From NCBI GenBank assembly GCA_964354255.1, contig CAYGYX010000019.1, positions 1 through 32,273 of the forward strand: a stretch of 32,273 nt of DNA, given 5' to 3'. Below are positions 30,423 through 32,273 of the stretch, piece by piece. Within the stretch, counting starts at the first letter, position 1, and the number at the start of each line of letters is the position of its first letter. The notes under the pieces are model-generated. The model worked only from the letters and a program-made list of their open reading frames with translations, was not told the DNA's origin and made no database searches. This DNA comes from VGBK01 sp964354255. GTDB lineage: Bacteria; Actinomycetota; Acidimicrobiia; Spongiisociales; UBA11373. A program made the translations under genes and the position numbers.

Positions 30423-30639
30423 GGAGGCTCGCGGCCCGTTCCGGGACGCCCGCCGCTGCCTGGATCAGGGGCCGGGTGGTGGTTGTGGTCGTCGCCGGTA
30501 CCCCCCGGGGGGCGCAGGTCGACAGCAGCGTGAGGGCCAGGAAGGAACCGGCGGCGAGGAGAGCCAGGGCGACGCGCGGCCCCCGCCGCCGCAGCCAGGG
30601 GATGCGGCCTCCCCAGGGGTCTTCGGGGCCGGACTGCAT
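30280..30639 (-). CDS. small lipoprotein-like or membrane-anchored protein (tentative)
   Basis: 119 residues. Its N-terminal half has gene-like features: ATG 30639 lies 7 nt after a TANNNT box (TACTCT, 30652-30647), then WLRRRGPRVALALLAAGSFL (basic, then hydrophobic, 15-34) and LALTLLSTC with Cys42 as possible lipidation site, followed by a short Thr run PATTTTTTRP, as in the nearby lipoprotein. From about residue 70 the sequence is Arg/Pro-rich and lies antisense to the 3' end of the dehydratase gene (143-bp overlap), where it reads like noncoding-strand translation. Either a real small gene with a long overlap, or the remnant of a gene that lost its proper 3' end. Without it, the 30423-30672 gap would be empty. 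Confidence 0.4.
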   Translation of the reverse strand: MQSGPEDPWGGRIPWLRRRGPRVALALLAAGSFLALTLLSTCAPRGVPATTTTTTRPLIQAAAGVPERAASLPRRRSASARRRCRPARCSPRRGRALRALPGAPAPPRRRPGCTTPPAR

Positions 30640-30646
30640 TCCTTCG

Positions 30647-30652
30647 AGAGTA
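30647..30652 (-). promoter_or_regulatory. candidate leaderless -10 (TACTCT) for small lipoprotein candidate
   Basis: TANNNT on minus ending 7 nt before ATG 30639; the GAAGGA between could also act as a too-close ribosome site. Confidence 0.35.
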
Positions 30653-30672
30653 GGCGGGACCGGCGGCCGCGA

Positions 30673-32019
30673 CTAGGGAATGGAGTCCCCGGGAGGGCGG
30701 TCGGGGATCTGGTCGGGTATCTCCTCCTCCACGTGGCGCACCCGCGGGTGCAGCCACCCGGCGGCCGCCATGAGGATCGTGCCCACCCCGGCCAGGACGA
30801 ACATGAAGCCGATCCCCCGCCCCGCCCCGGTGCCGATGACGCGTCCCACCGAATCCGCCAGGCCCCCTTGCGGGGTGAGGAGGGGTTCGAAGACCCGGTC
30901 GGCCAGGGGCCCGGAGAGGAGTAGCCCGATGGGGAACGCCGCCTGGGAGACCATGCGCCTCAGGGCGAAGACCCGGCCCTGCATCTCCGGGGTGACCTTC
31001 AGCTGCCAGATCACCTGGCTGGTGGTGTTGATCACCGGGACCCCCAGCATGAGTGCCACCGAGCCGGCGGCGATCACGGGCAGGGAGGCCCGCAGGCCGG
31101 AGACGATCACGCACAGGCCGCCGACGGCGATGCCGCCCATGATCCAGGCGATCCGCTCCCGCTTGGGCCCACCCCAGGCGCTCACCGCCAGGCTGCCGGC
31201 CAGCATGCCGACCCCGGCGGCCGAGAGCACGCCGCCGGCTGCCGCCTCCGAGGCGAAGGACACGACCATGGGGATGAGCAGCACGTCGGCGAAGGCCAGC
31301 ACGAAATTGACGCCGGCGTAGATGACGAGCAGCCAGAGCAGGCCGCTCCGCTCGCGCAGGTACCGCCAGCCGGCGGCGACGTCGGCCCGCAGGGAGCCGG
31401 TCGGGGCGTACTCGCCCCTGGGCGGCGGCGGAAAGCGCACCGCGACGAGGGTGGCCACCGCCACCACGAAGGTGGCGACGTCGGTGAGCAGGACGGCGCC
31501 AAGGCCCACCGTCGCCAGGAGGGCCCCGGCGATAGCCGGGGCGGCCACGAGGGCGACGGCGTCGTTGGCCGCGACCAGGCCGTTGGCCCGGCCCAGGTGC
31601 TTCTTGGGCACCAGGAGGGGGATGGATGCCATCCAGGCCGGGGCCTGGAAGGCGTTGCCGAGCGCCCCGACACCGGCCAGCAGGTAGAGGTGCCACAACT
31701 CGAGGCGGCCGCCGAAGTAGAGGACCGCGATCACCAGGGTGGCGGCCCCGGCCAGCAGGTCGGCGCCGAGCATGGTCGCCCGGCGGTCCCAGCGGTCCAC
31801 CAGCGCGCCGGCGAAGGGGGAGAGCAGGACGGAGGGGAGGGCGAAGGCGAGGCTCACCAGGGCCAGGCGGGTGACCGAGCCGGTCTTCAAGTACACCCAC
31901 ACCTGGAGCCCGAAGCCGGTGAGGGTGGTGCCGGTGATCGAGACCAACTGACCGGCCCACACCGTCAGGAAGGTGCGCATGCCCATCGGACCAGGCCCCG
32001 CCGGGGTGGCGTCGCTCAT
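30673..32019 (-). CDS. MFS transporter (multidrug-efflux-like)
   Basis: 448 residues from ATG 32019; the frame is open further upstream but that would cross the SOS box. About twelve membrane helices. GALVDRWDRRATMLGADLLAG (about 68-88) is the MFS motif A in the loop between helices 2 and 3 (G-x-x-x-D-R-x-x-R-R), and VTPEMQGRVFALRRMVSQAAFPIG (about 333-356) the matching region of the second half. This fits the enterobactin-exporter/macrolide-efflux-like group (MFS_3). Cytosolic tail HVEEEIPDQIPDRPPGDSIP. Probably an exporter; the substrate is unknown. A TAGCGT box 8 nt before the ATG suggests a leaderless mRNA. Divergent from dnaE2, with 78 bp between starts. Confidence 0.88.
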   Translation of the reverse strand: MSDATPAGPGPMGMRTFLTVWAGQLVSITGTTLTGFGLQVWVYLKTGSVTRLALVSLAFALPSVLLSPFAGALVDRWDRRATMLGADLLAGAATLVIAVLYFGGRLELWHLYLLAGVGALGNAFQAPAWMASIPLLVPKKHLGRANGLVAANDAVALVAAPAIAGALLATVGLGAVLLTDVATFVVAVATLVAVRFPPPPRGEYAPTGSLRADVAAGWRYLRERSGLLWLLVIYAGVNFVLAFADVLLIPMVVSFASEAAAGGVLSAAGVGMLAGSLAVSAWGGPKRERIAWIMGGIAVGGLCVIVSGLRASLPVIAAGSVALMLGVPVINTTSQVIWQLKVTPEMQGRVFALRRMVSQAAFPIGLLLSGPLADRVFEPLLTPQGGLADSVGRVIGTGAGRGIGFMFVLAGVGTILMAAAGWLHPRVRHVEEEIPDQIPDRPPGDSIP

Positions 32020-32027
32020 GGCGGCGC

Positions 32028-32033
32028 ACGCTA
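32028..32033 (-). promoter_or_regulatory. candidate leaderless -10 (TAGCGT) for MFS gene
   Basis: TANNNT on minus ending 8 nt before ATG 32019, no ribosome site. It supports the 32019 start. Confidence 0.4.
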
Positions 32034-32060
32034 ACCCGGGGTGGGCACCGGGTACGTATG

Positions 32061-32078
32061 ATCGAACACCTGTTCGAT
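32061..32078. promoter_or_regulatory. LexA-binding SOS box
   Basis: ATCGAACA-CC-TGTTCGAT: two perfect 8-bp inverted arms, containing the consensus TCGAAC-N4-GTTCGA used by LexA of Mycobacterium and Bacillus. It lies 20 bp before the dnaE2 ATG and directly abuts TAGACT (32079-32084), a TANNNT box that is the likely -10, so bound LexA would cover the promoter. The MFS -10 lies 28 bp away on the other side. Confidence 0.92.
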
Positions 32079-32097
32079 TAGACTGCCCATCCCTCCT

Positions 32098-32273
32098 ATG
32101 GCGCGCTACGCCGAGCTGCACTGCCATACCAACTTCTCCTTCCTCGACGGGGCCTCCCACCCCGGCGACCTGGTGCGGCGCGCGGCTGAACTGGGGTACA
32201 CCGCCCTGGCGATCACCGACCACGACGGCCTTTACGGCGCTCCCCGCTTTCGCCTGGCGGCCGAGGAGGTGGG
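32098..32273 (+). CDS. dnaE2: error-prone DNA polymerase DnaE2, N-terminus (cut by window edge)
   Basis: The first 58 residues of a C-family polymerase. Seen: YAELHCHTNFSFLDGASHP (4-22), the PHP-domain metal motif in the form typical of DnaE2/ImuC (replicative DnaE1 has HLHVHTEYS...), then ELGYTALAITDHDGLYG. DnaE2 is the SOS-induced translesion polymerase that works with ImuA and ImuB in Actinobacteria and Proteobacteria; neither partner is in the window. The SOS box directly upstream fits this role and argues against DnaE1. ATG 32098 follows CCTCCT-like sequence with no clear Shine-Dalgarno; the -10 at 32079-32084 leaves a leader of only a few nt. About 1000 residues lie beyond the window. 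Confidence 0.9.
   Translation, partial: MARYAELHCHTNFSFLDGASHPGDLVRRAAELGYTALAITDHDGLYGAPRFRLAAEEV

Noticed and set aside
1..32273. CRISPR arrays, tRNA/rRNA genes, insertion sequences, prophage or integration sites
   Set aside because: No regularly spaced repeats, no T-loop/CCA signatures, and no transposase, integrase or recombinase among the translated frames.

Overview
The window is chromosomal DNA of a very GC-rich bacterium, most likely an actinomycete-grade organism (Actinomycetota, possibly Acidimicrobiia). This is inferred from four things: strong G/C third-codon bias, GTG/TTG starts with 4-base GTGA/ATGA overlaps, a LexA box of the mycobacterial/Bacillus type (TCGAAC-N4-GTTCGA), and repeated TANNNT -10 boxes sitting 6-8 nt in front of start codons (the leaderless-gene signature of Actinobacteria). 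I see no tRNA, rRNA, CRISPR array, insertion sequence or phage gene. Genes are packed tightly and no gene-free stretch exceeds 300 bp; the largest are the thiamine riboswitch/operator region (19659-19875) and the gaps at 30423-30672 and 27343-27454.

Layout. 1-6371 (minus): an acyltransferase (PlsC type), then a compact operon with a divergent split glycine-decarboxylase-like pair (GcvPA/GcvPB), an ATP-NAD-kinase-like protein and two short-chain dehydrogenases, the last cut by the window edge. 6408-12622 (plus): crotonase, YcaQ-type winged-helix glycosylase, hydroxyacyl-CoA-dehydrogenase-like SDR, phosphosugar mutase and a membrane acyltransferase fused to a DUF4383-like tail. 12612-14639 (minus) is a large polytopic membrane protein and 14741-15295 (plus) a DUF1269 membrane protein. 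15303-19767 (minus) is a complete thiamine-salvage operon: TPP riboswitch, thiamine pyrophosphokinase, then binding protein, permease and ATPase of a thiamine ABC importer, all translationally coupled. 19803-21255 (plus) is a small cassette: repeat-rich operator/promoter, 47-aa protein, ribbon-helix-helix regulator and a DUF4097 beta-helix protein. 21252-28465 holds an SGNH hydrolase, a 2TM protein, a GT-C-like membrane protein, a GtrB-like glycosyltransferase, a WecD-like acetyltransferase and a WecE-like sugar aminotransferase (surface glycan decoration with a Fuc4NAc-type sugar), plus an unknown protein. 28575-32273 holds a lipoprotein, a threonine-dehydratase-like enzyme, a small lipoprotein candidate, an MFS exporter and the start of SOS-controlled dnaE2.

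Most notable: (i) the divergent GcvPA/GcvPB pair with a kinase and SDRs but no GcvT/GcvH, lacking several canonical glycine-decarboxylase motifs, which may be an undescribed PLP-dependent pathway; (ii) the RHH/DUF4097 cassette with its multi-repeat operator; (iii) the riboswitch whose closing stem contains the Shine-Dalgarno of a TTG-started thiamine kinase; (iv) the near-perfect SOS palindrome before dnaE2; (v) a palindromic -10 shared by two divergent genes.
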